Positions 15,299-23,606 are shown, counted from the first letter of the stretch. The stretch is 64,000 nucleotides of DNA from Streptomyces xanthochromogenes (GCF_014650455.1 NZ_BMUZ01000008.1:186001-250000), one strand, 5' to 3'. Program-made: numbers and translations. Notes: generated from the sequence alone by a model not told the origin.

Positions 15299-15413
15299 GT
15301 GTCCACAGTGCTCCATTGTCAGCGAGAGAATCAGGTTCTCCGGCTATTTCATTCGCTTCCTGCCTTGCACGCACCTGTTCCAAATCCCACAGACTCCAGA
15401 GCCCAAGGACTGA
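15174..15413 (+). CDS. small Cys-motif protein, tandem family copy 1
   Basis: 79 residues from TTG 15174 (GTG 15183 is an alternative). It aligns with the next two genes over its full length: an N-terminal helix (KALEYPVREFLAARE), then FPECPQCSIVSERIRFSGYF and a final LPCTHLFQIP. The CxxC plus CxH pair suggests a single zinc knuckle. The most diverged of the three copies. Function unknown. Confidence 0.5.
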   Translation: MIPVKFLSKALEYPVREFLAAREISVPVSFDTQFNTPDDFPECPQCSIVSERIRFSGYFIRFLPCTHLFQIPQTPEPKD

Positions 15414-15473
15414 CAGCTTTCCATTCGCCACTGTCTTCTGCTCTAGATTCCGCACTGTCTGAAGGGCATTCGG

Positions 15474-15692
15474 ATGACTTCTCGATATCTCGACGAGGTG
15501 ACCGCAACAGTTTTGCGCGGAATCCTCAAAGCATGGCGAGAAGAGTGTATGGATGTTCCCGGGCCGAACCGGATCTATGTAGAGCTGGAAGGCCTCTCCT
15601 GCGGGGAATGCTCTCTCTTTTCCGACACTATTACCGTCGTAGGTGGCCTGATGACGTACGACGACTGTGGCCACGGGTTCCTGATTCCGTGA
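15474..15692 (+). CDS. small Cys-motif protein, tandem family copy 2
   Basis: 72 residues. ATG 15474 follows GAAGGGC. It begins MTSRYLDE and contains LSCGECSLFSDTITV and YDDCGHGFLIP, the same helix, CxxC and CxH pattern as copies 1 and 3. A typical CxxC...CGH zinc-binding fold is inferred. Confidence 0.6.
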   Translation: MTSRYLDEVTATVLRGILKAWREECMDVPGPNRIYVELEGLSCGECSLFSDTITVVGGLMTYDDCGHGFLIP

Positions 15693-15716
15693 CGCCCCGC
15701 GCCAAACCCACAGACC

Positions 15717-15753
15717 CCCAAACCCGGTCGACCTCAGTGGCATCGGGTTTGGG
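15717..15753 (+). terminator. inverted repeat, terminator-like, between copies 2 and 3
   Basis: A 10-bp perfect stem (CCCAAACCCG 15717-15726 / CGGGTTTGGG 15744-15753) with a 17-nt loop. No T tract follows, so it could instead be a processing or regulatory element. Confidence 0.45.
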
Positions 15754-15773
15754 TGCAACAGAAGAGGTTCGTG

Positions 15774-15989
15774 ATGGTCGCCAGGTATCTCGACGAAGCG
15801 TCAGCGCCGTTGATCAAAGAGCTACTCAAGCACTGGGAGATCGAAACCTCCACCTCGGTCCCGACATTGATCTACGTGGAGGACGAGTTCCCCTCCTGCG
15901 GCCAGTGCTTCCAGAACAGCGAGTCGATCCGTGTATCAGACGACATGCTTACGTACGTCGCTTGCGGCCACACGTTCCGCATCCCGTAA
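15774..15989 (+). CDS. small Cys-motif protein, tandem family copy 3
   Basis: 71 residues. ATG 15774 follows AGAGG. Chosen over an upstream GTG because MVARYLDE then aligns with MTSRYLDE of copy 2. It has FPSCGQCFQNSESIRV and YVACGHTFRIP. Closest relative is copy 2, consistent with local duplication. Function unknown. Confidence 0.6.
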   Translation: MVARYLDEASAPLIKELLKHWEIETSTSVPTLIYVEDEFPSCGQCFQNSESIRVSDDMLTYVACGHTFRIP

Positions 15990-16079
15990 CTCGAAAGAGT
16001 GAGGCAGTACGGGATCATGGCAGATCGGGTAGCCGCCTTTGGAATACTCCGTCCCTCCCCCAGAGAGGCTGAGTTGACA

Positions 16080-16442
16080 ATGGCCCTGATCTGTCCGCAC
16101 TGCAACCTGCCAGATGCCGTGGCATACATCGAAAACGACACTGGCATTCATCCGTTTCCCTGTTTGCACTGTCCAACTCCTCATCCAATCGTCGGCAGCC
16201 GTCACGAAAAGATCGCGGGCGGCTATGCGTGCCGGACCGAGGAGTGTTCCGGTTACGTCTACGACGTGTACTGGTTCAACGGATTCGGTCGGCTGGACGC
16301 CGTAGTGCGACAGCCGTGCGTAAAGTGCGGGGAAACCCGAACAGCGGAGTTGAGGAACCATGGGACATCAGGTTCAGGAAAACCGTCCGTGCCCGACCCC
16401 CGGGTGCGGCGGGTCAGTCGCGGATATCTTCCAGGTCGATGA
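16080..16442 (+). CDS. zinc-ribbon-type hypothetical protein
   Basis: 120 residues from ATG 16080. It carries four Cys pairs: CPHC at the start, CLHC, CRTEEC and CVKC, so probably two zinc ribbons. The last 27 residues overlap the next small ORF and look non-native, so the ancestral protein may have ended near residue 94 or a frameshift may have occurred. Confidence 0.55.
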   Translation: MALICPHCNLPDAVAYIENDTGIHPFPCLHCPTPHPIVGSRHEKIAGGYACRTEECSGYVYDVYWFNGFGRLDAVVRQPCVKCGETRTAELRNHGTSGSGKPSVPDPRVRRVSRGYLPGR

Positions 16443-16506
16443 CAACGGTAACAGGACCAAGATCAACGTCGTGGCCTGCGGAGTGTGTGGCGCTGGCGCG
16501 TACTGA
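16360..16506 (+). CDS. 48-residue zinc-ribbon micro-protein
   Basis: ATG 16360 follows GAGGAACC, stop TGA 16504-16506. The product begins MGHQVQENRPCPTPGCGG, has a VDDNGNRT turn and ends VVACGVCGAGAY, a compact CxxxxC...CxxC ribbon. It overlaps the tail of the 16080-16442 gene. Confidence 0.55.
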   Translation: MGHQVQENRPCPTPGCGGSVADIFQVDDNGNRTKINVVACGVCGAGAY

Positions 16507-16695
16507 TTCTCCCTCTCCGTTCATGGTCGCTGCGGCGACGTGATCGGAGAGGGCCTTGCTCCCCCGACCGGACAACCCAGAGTAGGGACAGGTCGTGTCC
16601 CATCACTGAGAAGACGCGCTCAGGCTCCCGGCCCGGTCCGCCCCCTTGGGGTGCCGCCTCAGGGAGCTGTCACTCCCCGGGGCGGTGAGGGAAAG
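16507..16695. other. non-coding stretch before terminator
   Basis: About 190 bases (260 up to the next ATG at 16767) without a supported gene. Several G- and C-rich short inverted repeats but no convincing ORF. The terminator at 16696-16740 is the main feature. Confidence 0.4.
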
Positions 16696-16740
16696 GGCCC
16701 CGCCACCCCGACGCATCGGACGCGTCTGGGTGGCGGGGCC
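16696..16740 (+). terminator. large intrinsic terminator
   Basis: A 13-bp perfect outer stem (GGCCCCGCCACCC 16696-16708 / 16728-16740) with an inner GACGC/GCGTC stem, preceded by GAAAG and followed by TCTCT. Confidence 0.8.
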
Positions 16741-16766
16741 TCTCTACGACAGAGAACGGTTCTTCA

Positions 16767-16874
16767 ATGAGTGATCAGGGCGAAGATGTGGACTCGTGGG
16801 GAATCCGCGTGCGCGTCTGCCAGTGCGGACGGTGGACGTCGGTCGGGGCCGGAGGTAGGGACGAGGCCCCATGA
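16767..16874 (+). CDS. 35-residue CxCGRW micro-protein
   Basis: ATG 16767, stop TGA overlapping the ATG of the next gene (ATGA). The product contains VRVCQCGRWTSVGAGG. The CxCGRW motif recurs at the start of the next protein, so this looks like a short relative of it. Confidence 0.45.
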   Translation: MSDQGEDVDSWGIRVRVCQCGRWTSVGAGGRDEAP

Positions 16875-17242
16875 CCGCCAACGGTGAGGATGTGACCTGG
16901 CATGGGATCCCAACCAGCCAGTGCCTATGCGGGCGTTGGAGCACAATACGGGGTAGAGGCGCGAAATGCTGCGTGCCCTGCGCGAACGCGAACAGCCCCG
17001 AGGGTCCGTCTGCTCGGGGCTACAGCCACCAATGGCTCTGCGAGGTCCAAGAAGACATCCGGTGCAACTACCCGGTGCGTTTACGCAGGGGTGAAAAGAT
17101 CTGCCCAAAGTGCGGGGGGTCCATGCTGGAAAAGGCCCCATACAACGCGTGGGATCTGTTGCACAGTGAGCCCTCGAACCCCGACCAGTACGTCTGTCAA
17201 AAGCTCATGTGCCAGTGGCGAGGTACGCCCACCGTCCTATAG
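16871..17242 (+). CDS. zinc-ribbon-type hypothetical protein
   Basis: 123 residues. ATG 16871 is coupled to the previous gene. Cys clusters CLCGRW, CCVPC, CPKC and CQKLMC indicate at least one and perhaps two zinc ribbons. Last gene of the accessory island, before two hairpins. Confidence 0.55.
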   Translation: MTANGEDVTWHGIPTSQCLCGRWSTIRGRGAKCCVPCANANSPEGPSARGYSHQWLCEVQEDIRCNYPVRLRRGEKICPKCGGSMLEKAPYNAWDLLHSEPSNPDQYVCQKLMCQWRGTPTVL

Positions 17243-17305
17243 GTGCGAACCGACTCGACGGGGCGGCGCCAGAGGCGAGGGCCTTGGGACTAAATGCCTT
17301 AGGCC

Positions 17306-17343
17306 GGTATGCGATGACGCTCAAACCTGCTTCATCGCATACC
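17306..17343 (+). terminator. inverted repeat downstream of the accessory island
   Basis: A 12-bp perfect stem (GGTATGCGATGA 17306-17317 / TCATCGCATACC 17332-17343) with a 14-nt loop. No T tract. Could be a terminator or a binding site. Confidence 0.5.
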
Positions 17344-17377
17344 AGCAGCCCAAGCGTTTCTGAGCTGTAACTGCTCC

Positions 17378-17414
17378 AAAGAATCCCTGCGAAGATACTC
17401 CGCAGGGATTCTTT
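17378..17414 (+). terminator. strong intrinsic terminator before the neck-region operon
   Basis: A 14-bp perfect stem (AAAGAATCCCTGCG 17378-17391 / 17401-17414) with a 9-nt loop, followed by CATTTTG. It ends 17 nt before the ATG at 17432, so it may also be a leader hairpin of that gene. Confidence 0.8.
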
Positions 17415-17431
17415 CATTTTGAGGAGCAGAC

Positions 17432-17797
17432 ATGTCGACGCCCGTGAAGCGCACCGTGACCAGTCCGCGAGACACCACTGGACGCGCGAAGCAGGAGCTG
17501 GAAAAGAACCGGGATATCGCTGAGAAGGAAGCCGCCAAGGGGCAGCTTCTGGATGCGCAGGTAGCCGAAGAGGCCCGCGCTGAAGTGATCGACCTGACCT
17601 CCCCTCAGGATGTCGAGATCGTGGAGTCTCCCGTCATCGTCAGCGTTTCAGACCGCGAAATGCGTGTCGTCGAGGACCTGGAAGACGTGACGATCGGATA
17701 CGGCAACACGTTCAGCTTCGAGGCCGGGCGTACTTATAAGGTTCCCGCCTTCGTTTACAACCACCTGGCGGAGAAGGGCTACGTGTGGGGCGCCTGA
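17432..17797 (+). CDS. head-region hypothetical protein
   Basis: 121 residues. ATG 17432 follows GAGGAGC. A charged helical N-terminal half (KQELEKNRDIAEKEAAKGQLL) and a C-terminal half YGNTFSFEAGRTYKVPAFVYNHLAEKGYVW, a pattern common in small head-to-tail region proteins of actinobacteriophages. Re-reading one G near 17785 (-1 shift) would replace the final GA by a 16-residue tail ending in DEEEE at 17838. Confidence 0.6.
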   Translation: MSTPVKRTVTSPRDTTGRAKQELEKNRDIAEKEAAKGQLLDAQVAEEARAEVIDLTSPQDVEIVESPVIVSVSDREMRVVEDLEDVTIGYGNTFSFEAGRTYKVPAFVYNHLAEKGYVWGA

Positions 17798-17840
17798 TCG
17801 CCCCCGCAGACAGCCCAGCCGACGAGGAGGAGGAGTAGGC

Positions 17841-18200
17841 GTGGCCATCGACATAGGCCAGAAGTACCAGCTGACTGCCGTCGACGGCATCGGCATCGGA
17901 TACGGCAAGTTGGAGACCGGTATCGTCGTCCAGGTCGTCGACATCTTGCCGCCCGGCGAGCACCCCAACCCCAGCGGCGTTGAGGGCTACGTGGTGTTCC
18001 TGTACCTCGATGACCGGACGCCCACAGGCGAGCCGATCGAGCGTCTCATCGGCTACGGCGAGGCCTTTTTCAGCGAGCACTTCCAGGTCTATGTGGCACC
18101 TCCGCCAGACCCGCATCCGGAGCCAGACCCGAACCCTGAGCCGAGGCCGATACCGCCGACTCCCGTGCCTGGCAGTGAACCGGCTCAGATTGGTCACTGA
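17841..18200 (+). CDS. hypothetical protein with Pro-rich tail
   Basis: 119 residues from GTG 17841 with AGGAGGAGGAG upstream. An SH3-like beta domain in the first 85 residues (YQLTAVDGIGIGYG, YVVFLYLDDRTP), then a tail of alternating Pro and acidic residues (PDPHPEPDPNPEPRP). Probably a minor virion protein by context. Confidence 0.55.
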   Translation: MAIDIGQKYQLTAVDGIGIGYGKLETGIVVQVVDILPPGEHPNPSGVEGYVVFLYLDDRTPTGEPIERLIGYGEAFFSEHFQVYVAPPPDPHPEPDPNPEPRPIPPTPVPGSEPAQIGH

Positions 18201-18201
18201 C

Positions 18202-18804
18202 ATGACCTCCTACGTCCCGCGCCAAGCGGGCGATGACGTGACGCGCGCCGTGGTCGGCTCACCCGACTTCGGCAATACCACCGTGACTGCCTATCTGCAC
18301 AACTTGTGGGCTGCACAGCCGAATCGGACGGCATTCCTTGGCATGCTGCCCAAGGGCCTCCTCCAGGACTTGGCTTCGATGGTGGCGGGACCTGATGGTG
18401 TTGCGGCGTTCACCAGTGCGGTGTCGGCGGTGCCGACGCGCACCGTCACGCGTCGGGCGCACCTCCTGACCCGTGATCCCGGCCGCGACATCACCATGAG
18501 CACTCTTGGGCAAGGCGAGGTGGTGGCCGACGGCTACTTGGCTCAGCCGCTCACCCTGGGGCCCGTCACCATCGACGCCCAGGGCCGCACGACAGCTTCC
18601 AACGCAGCCGACATTCAATTCGGGCCCGTCACCAGCGGCTCAGTGGAGACAGTCATCACGGTCACCCACGTCGCTCTGACGGTCGTGACATCAGATGGCC
18701 AGAGCCGGGTGCTGTCGGTCATCGAGGTGGCGGAGCCCTTCGCCCTGCGGGTGGGGGAGTCGGTCGCGATCAAGGCCGGGACACTCAGGGTGGGGGTGGC
18801 GTGA
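18202..18804 (+). CDS. virion-region protein carrying one copy of a repeated module
   Basis: 200 residues from ATG 18202, 1 nt after the previous stop. The whole protein is one copy of a module found twice more in the next gene: a helical N-terminal part (FLGMLPKGLLQDLASMV), then DGYLAQPLTLGPVTID, FGPVTSGSVETVITVTHVAL and LRVGESVAIKAGTL. The second half is beta-rich, as in capsid decoration or fibre proteins. Function inferred from position between capsid and neck genes. Confidence 0.6.
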   Translation: MTSYVPRQAGDDVTRAVVGSPDFGNTTVTAYLHNLWAAQPNRTAFLGMLPKGLLQDLASMVAGPDGVAAFTSAVSAVPTRTVTRRAHLLTRDPGRDITMSTLGQGEVVADGYLAQPLTLGPVTIDAQGRTTASNAADIQFGPVTSGSVETVITVTHVALTVVTSDGQSRVLSVIEVAEPFALRVGESVAIKAGTLRVGVA

Positions 18805-20004
18805 GTGGCGAGTCGGATCACGGTAGGTCTGCGTGAGCTATGGCTGGAGAGCCTCGTCGACCAGGTCTCGTCAGCACCGGCAGCACGAGTCGCACGCTGG
18901 TATGCACTTCTGACCCACCGTCTCTGGCGGTACGGCGGAGTGTCCGCCTGGCTGACCTGCCTGCCCACCGAGGCCCTGACGGGTCTCCAGACGCAGTTCT
19001 CCGCACGGCCGGATGATGTGTTGGCCAAGCGGAACGGCGCGGAACCCGTGACCGCGTGGGTAGGCCTTCTCAAGAGCGATCCGCCGGACGCGCTGGTATC
19101 CGGAGCAGAGCTGGCTGCCAACCACCAGCTGTCAGCGGCGGGCTACCTCCCTCAGCGACTTCTGTGCGACGGAGGGATCACCATCAACCCCGACGGCTCA
19201 GTCTCTGTCACGAACTCCAATTTGCTGGTCTTCGGACCCTTCACTGGAGCCTCAGGTTCTGCTGCGTCGGTGACCCATCTCGCCGTCATGCCAGGCGATT
19301 GGTCGGCTCCGGCCGGGATGCCCCTGGCCTACGTCGCTATGGACGCCTCTGCCGCCGCCTCGCAAGGGGACTGCCTCATGCTTCCCCCAGGTGCCCTGCG
19401 GATTGAACTCCCCGCCAGTCCAGTGCCTGTGACCGAGCGAATAGGAATGCTTCAGGCAACGGTGGAAACCCCGGGCCTGCCTGGCTCGCTGACCGGAGCC
19501 GTGCGTCAGATGAGCCGCACCATCTCCGACAGCACGGGAATCAGCGGTCTCCTGACCCAAGCACACGACGACGTCATCACCGCCCTGGCGGCGGAATGGA
19601 AGAACAGCCCAACACTGGTCTCAGCAATTCTCGCCACACGCTCGACAGCACCGCGCAGCTACCTCTACACCGCCACGAAGTATGCGCGGCTGCTCACCAC
19701 TGATCCAGGCCCCAACCCATCCATGAGTCAGGTCCTCGCAGCCGAGCTGGTGGCCACCGGCTACATGCCTCAGATCATCACCCTGAGCGGCACTGGCGCC
19801 ACCGCATCGAATCCAGCCCGACTGACCTTCGGAGCCTTTACCGACCCTGCCGGATCCGGCCAGGCCGCCACACACGTCGCCGTGACGTCACACCCGTCCA
19901 CCGGCCGGGTGATGGCGGTCCTGCCGCTCTCCAGCCCAGTGACGGCCAAGCGCTACGAGACCCTCTCCATCCCTGAGCAAATCGTCCAGTTGGGAGTCGG
20001 CTGA
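18805..20004 (+). CDS. virion-region protein with two tandem copies of the repeated module
   Basis: 399 residues, exactly about twice the neighbour, from GTG 18805 right after the previous TGA. Copy A (about 1-210) contains AAGYLPQRLLCDGG, LVFGPFTGASGSAASVTHLAV. Copy B (about 215-399) contains ATGYMPQIITLSGTG, LTFGAFTDPAGSGQAATHVAV and ends with SIPEQIVQLGVG. Together with the upstream gene there are three diverged copies, probably a structural duplication on the virion surface or at the head-tail junction. Confidence 0.6.
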   Translation: MASRITVGLRELWLESLVDQVSSAPAARVARWYALLTHRLWRYGGVSAWLTCLPTEALTGLQTQFSARPDDVLAKRNGAEPVTAWVGLLKSDPPDALVSGAELAANHQLSAAGYLPQRLLCDGGITINPDGSVSVTNSNLLVFGPFTGASGSAASVTHLAVMPGDWSAPAGMPLAYVAMDASAAASQGDCLMLPPGALRIELPASPVPVTERIGMLQATVETPGLPGSLTGAVRQMSRTISDSTGISGLLTQAHDDVITALAAEWKNSPTLVSAILATRSTAPRSYLYTATKYARLLTTDPGPNPSMSQVLAAELVATGYMPQIITLSGTGATASNPARLTFGAFTDPAGSGQAATHVAVTSHPSTGRVMAVLPLSSPVTAKRYETLSIPEQIVQLGVG

Positions 20005-20822
20005 TGGCAGACCAGGCACGCATCATGAGCCGAGTACGGGGACTCCTCGGCGATTTCGGCACCGAATTCCGGGACGTCCTCACCGGTACCGGCGACCTCG
20101 ACGAGTACGACCTCTCGGAGAGGAACGTGAGCGTCACCAAGGCATTCCGCCTCCAGGCCGGACAGACCACCGACCTGGCCGCAGGCACGGACTACACCCT
20201 CGTGCCCCGAGAGGGCCGCATCATTCTCCGCGACGGCCTCGGCGTCCTGCCGCTGGGCGCTGTGGTCATCGTGGAGGGCCGAGCGAGCGGCATGTTCGAC
20301 GACGCCGAGCTGTCGATGCACCTCCAGGACGCCGTACTTCAGCACTGCTCGGATCGTGTCATCACGGTCCGCTATCGCTCGAAGGAAGGGTTTTACCGCT
20401 ACGACGACGAACCTGTAGGCATCAGCAATCTGCCCGAGGTCGAGGAGTTGCCCCTGGCCACCCTCGCGGCTGTCAACGCACTGTGGGCAGTGGCGACCGA
20501 CGCAGCCTCCGACGTAGACATCAGCACAGCCGAGGGCACCCACATCAGCCGCTCCCAGCGCTACACCCAGCTCTTGGCCCAGATCGAGAATTTGGAGACC
20601 CGTTACAAGGAGCTGTGCCAGCAGCTGAACGTCGGTCTCTACCGTATTGAGCAGTCCACCCTGCGGCGCGTCTCCCGGTACAACAACCGCTTGGTACCTG
20701 TGTTCACCAGCCGGGAGTATGACGACTCGGCTTACCCGACCCGCCAACTGCCGCCGATAGACCGGCGTAACGAGGACGCATCGGGAATCCCCTCGCCCGT
20801 CATCTCCGGGCTCACCGGGTGA
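20004..20822 (+). CDS. neck / head-completion protein (probable)
   Basis: 272 residues. ATG 20004 overlaps the previous TGA by one base. An N-terminal helix with DFGTEFRDVL, a central part rich in beta strands (NVSVTKAFRLQAG, YTLVPREGRIIL), and a helical C-terminal half (RYTQLLAQIENLETRYKELCQQL). The order of neck proteins before sheath is typical of myoviruses. Assignment is by position, not by motif. Confidence 0.5.
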   Translation: MADQARIMSRVRGLLGDFGTEFRDVLTGTGDLDEYDLSERNVSVTKAFRLQAGQTTDLAAGTDYTLVPREGRIILRDGLGVLPLGAVVIVEGRASGMFDDAELSMHLQDAVLQHCSDRVITVRYRSKEGFYRYDDEPVGISNLPEVEELPLATLAAVNALWAVATDAASDVDISTAEGTHISRSQRYTQLLAQIENLETRYKELCQQLNVGLYRIEQSTLRRVSRYNNRLVPVFTSREYDDSAYPTRQLPPIDRRNEDASGIPSPVISGLTG

Positions 20823-21355
20823 GGGCCGACTGGAAGCGTGGCCGGTTCACCGCGTCCTACGAAGCCACGCGCATCGACAAGGGACTTCGGGCCTGGCAGC
20901 GAATCAAGGGTGACGCAGTGGACTGGTTCCGCCTCTCCCAAGAGCGCTCCGCCATGCACGACGTGTACGACGAGGGAGCCCATGGGGGCCGCGCCTTCGA
21001 CCCTCCCATCTCCGTCCCCGTCATGGACGTGTCCCACGACCAAGGCCTCGCCGACCGCACCCCTCACGGCATGTACCAGGTCGCACCCCTGTACATCACG
21101 GCCTCCCTGCGCCAGCTGGCGCGTGTGGGCATCACGCAGCCGGACACCGACAACTACCTGTACTTGAAGGACTGGATCGGCTACAACGGATTCCTCTTCA
21201 GGATTGAAGAGTTCCAGGCGCTCGGGCGGCTGCACCGGCATGATTTCGTCGTGTCGCTGAAGCTGCAAGAGATCAAGCCCGACGAAATCACCGCAGATCC
21301 ACAGTTCGACGATTACCGGAAGTTCCAGCTGCGCCACGTCCGGCCACCTCGATGA
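20819..21355 (+). CDS. neck / tail-completion protein (probable)
   Basis: 178 residues from GTG 20819, overlapping the previous TGA (GTGA). Contains LRAWQRIKGDAVDWFRL, DNYLYLKDWIGYNGFLFRIEEF and VSLKLQEIKPDEI, a beta-rich fold of the size of head-tail connector proteins. Assignment rests on synteny. Confidence 0.5.
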   Translation: MRADWKRGRFTASYEATRIDKGLRAWQRIKGDAVDWFRLSQERSAMHDVYDEGAHGGRAFDPPISVPVMDVSHDQGLADRTPHGMYQVAPLYITASLRQLARVGITQPDTDNYLYLKDWIGYNGFLFRIEEFQALGRLHRHDFVVSLKLQEIKPDEITADPQFDDYRKFQLRHVRPPR

Positions 21356-21420
21356 GTTAACAACCTGCCATATCCCGGTGTGATTCTTGACCTGCCGAGT
21401 CGTCTTGCGAGGTCGCGTTC

Positions 21421-22032
21421 ATGCCATGGCTCCTTAATGAAGATGCCGCAATGCGGCGGAAGCTCCAGGGTCTCACCGTCATCGACGGCGCCCTGGAGCT
21501 TCCCGTAGGTGTGCGCTTCTCCCTGCCTGAGAGCGAGTTGGCCGACCAGACGTTTCCGCTGATTGTCATCGAACGGACGCGCGCGGAGCGCGACGCGCGC
21601 CGGGAATTCCGAGGACGGGTGCAGCTCGGGTACGCACCTGAGGGAAGCAAGCCGTGGGCTGACATGGCCGACCCTTCTGCGTCTCCTTACTTCACGGACA
21701 ACCCGATCCCTTACCTGATCGACTATCAGGTCACGGTCATGGCTCGAAAGCAGAGCCACATTACCGAACTCACGGCAAAGCTGGCGGCCGTCGAGTTCCT
21801 TCCCGTTCGCTTCGGCTATCTGGAAATCCCCGAGGACGCGACCATCCGGAGCATGGAACTCTCTGGAGGCCCGGAGTTCCATACCGGCTGGGACGAGTAC
21901 CGAAAGCGGCTCTTCCAAGTCGCCTACCTCGTCCAGATCACCTCTGAGGTCCTCGGCACCGTGTACGAGCCCAAGAAGGCCGAGAAGGTCATCACCAACG
22001 TCGGCGACACTCAGGCCCCTTGGCCTTCCTAG
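21421..22032 (+). CDS. tail terminator / sheath-completion type protein (probable)
   Basis: 203 residues from ATG 21421, immediately before the sheath gene. It reads MPWLLNEDAAMRRKLQGL, then IPYLIDYQVTVMARKQSHI and EYRKRLFQVAYLVQI. The central IDYQ...ARK segment and length resemble tail terminator/neck proteins encoded before the sheath in contractile phages. Position is the main evidence. Confidence 0.55.
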   Translation: MPWLLNEDAAMRRKLQGLTVIDGALELPVGVRFSLPESELADQTFPLIVIERTRAERDARREFRGRVQLGYAPEGSKPWADMADPSASPYFTDNPIPYLIDYQVTVMARKQSHITELTAKLAAVEFLPVRFGYLEIPEDATIRSMELSGGPEFHTGWDEYRKRLFQVAYLVQITSEVLGTVYEPKKAEKVITNVGDTQAPWPS

Positions 22033-22043
22033 AAGGAGCATGC

Positions 22044-23606
22044 ATGGCGAACTATAAGCGCCCCGGGATCTTCGTCGATGAGACGCTGAATCCAATCGTC
22101 GTCAACGACACCCCCACCGGAGAGTTCGTCGCTGCCTTCGTGGGCGAGCACGACTACGGTCCTGCCCTGCCCACCCTGGTCAGGTCGTGGGCTGAATTCA
22201 CCAGCCTGTACGGCGGGCTCGGCGACGGCAGCCACCTCCTTCCCTTTAGCATCCACCAGTATTTCTCCAATGGCGGCGGATCCTGCTATGTCGTGCGCGC
22301 TGTATCAGCCGACGCCAAACAGGCTGAAGTAGTCCTCAAGGACCGGCAGACCGGCGACGGAGTCACGCCCCGGGATGTCCTGCGTCTGCAAGCGAAGGCG
22401 CCTGGCACATACGGCAACGGCATCGCCGTGACAGTCACCGACGCGGGCACAGGCCCCGGCCGATTCAACCTGTCCCTGCGAATCGGCGGGGACACCGCCA
22501 CGGCGATGACCGAGCGGTTCAACGACGTCACCTGCGATCCGACAGACACCCGCAACGTGGTCGCCATGGTCAACTCGCCCACCACCGGCAGCAAGGTCAT
22601 CGCAGCGACCTACCTTGGCGCCGCTCCCTGGAAGGCCATCTACACCCCGTCCGTCACCGTCGACCAGGCCCTCGCTGGCGGCATCAACGGAGTCGCCGCC
22701 CCGGACCTCACGGCTGCGACAACGCGGCTTGAGGAGACCAACGCCTGCCTCACCATCAACCTCCCCGGCATCTCCGACGCAGCCACCCTCAATCCGATCA
22801 TCGACTGGGCCGAGCGCTACGGCTACGCCTGCCTCGTCATTGACGCACCAGCCCTTCCTGACGGCACCCCCACCGAAGTGGCCGTCGCCAAGTACAAGGA
22901 ACTGTCGCCGCTCAGCAATACGGGCACCACCCCCGCACCGCTCCGCGCCTCGTCCTACGCGGCCGTGTACGGCCCGTGGGTGCTCACGGCTGACGCTGCC
23001 GTGGCAGCGGTGGGCGCCACGCGGCTGCTCCCGCCGGGCGGCGCGGTTCTGGGCCAGTTCGCCAAGTTCGACGTCACCTACGGCCCACATCGCACCCCGG
23101 CGGGCCAGGAGGCGGTGCTGCGGTCGGTCTACTCCACCGCCTACCGGTTCACCGACTCGCAGCTCGATGACCTCAATCAGGCCGGAATCAACATCATCCG
23201 ACGCGTACCCAGCGCCGGATTCGCCATCATGGGCGGCCGGACCATGAAGGCCGGATACCCCGACCGCTACATATCGGTGCGGCGATTCCTCATCTACGTC
23301 CGAAAGTTGCTGGTCGAAAGCACTTCTTTCGCCGTCTTCCAGCCCAACACACCGGATCTGTGGGCCTCGCTGGCAGCCATCGTCACCCAGCGCCTGACCG
23401 AACTGACCCAGGCCGGGCAGCTCAAGGGCAACTCCCCGCAAACCGCCTTTCGCGTCGTCTGCGACGAGTCCAACAATAGCGAGCAGACCGTCTCCAACGG
23501 CGAAGTTCACATTGATGTCGGCATCGCACTGGTGCGCCCGGCGGAATTCATCGGCATTCATATCGGCCAGTTCGAAGGCGGCGGCACCGCCACCGAGTCC
23601 CTGTAA
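22044..23606 (+). CDS. tail sheath protein
   Basis: 520 residues. ATG 22044 follows AGAAGGAGC. Typical phage sheath: begins KRPGIFVDETLNP, then FVGEHDYGPALPTLV, WAEFTSLYGGLGDG and FSIHQYFSNGGGSCYVVR. C-terminal domain with GGRTMKAGYPDRYISVRRFLIYVRKLL and GEVHIDVGIALVRPAEFI. It contracts to drive the tube through the cell wall. It proves a myovirus-type tail. Confidence 0.95.
   Translation: MANYKRPGIFVDETLNPIVVNDTPTGEFVAAFVGEHDYGPALPTLVRSWAEFTSLYGGLGDGSHLLPFSIHQYFSNGGGSCYVVRAVSADAKQAEVVLKDRQTGDGVTPRDVLRLQAKAPGTYGNGIAVTVTDAGTGPGRFNLSLRIGGDTATAMTERFNDVTCDPTDTRNVVAMVNSPTTGSKVIAATYLGAAPWKAIYTPSVTVDQALAGGINGVAAPDLTAATTRLEETNACLTINLPGISDAATLNPIIDWAERYGYACLVIDAPALPDGTPTEVAVAKYKELSPLSNTGTTPAPLRASSYAAVYGPWVLTADAAVAAVGATRLLPPGGAVLGQFAKFDVTYGPHRTPAGQEAVLRSVYSTAYRFTDSQLDDLNQAGINIIRRVPSAGFAIMGGRTMKAGYPDRYISVRRFLIYVRKLLVESTSFAVFQPNTPDLWASLAAIVTQRLTELTQAGQLKGNSPQTAFRVVCDESNNSEQTVSNGEVHIDVGIALVRPAEFIGIHIGQFEGGGTATESL

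Noticed and set aside
17240..17345. tRNA-like fold suspected near the 17306-17343 hairpin
   Set aside because: No cloverleaf with T-arm GTTC and CCA-type acceptor could be built. It is a simple inverted repeat.
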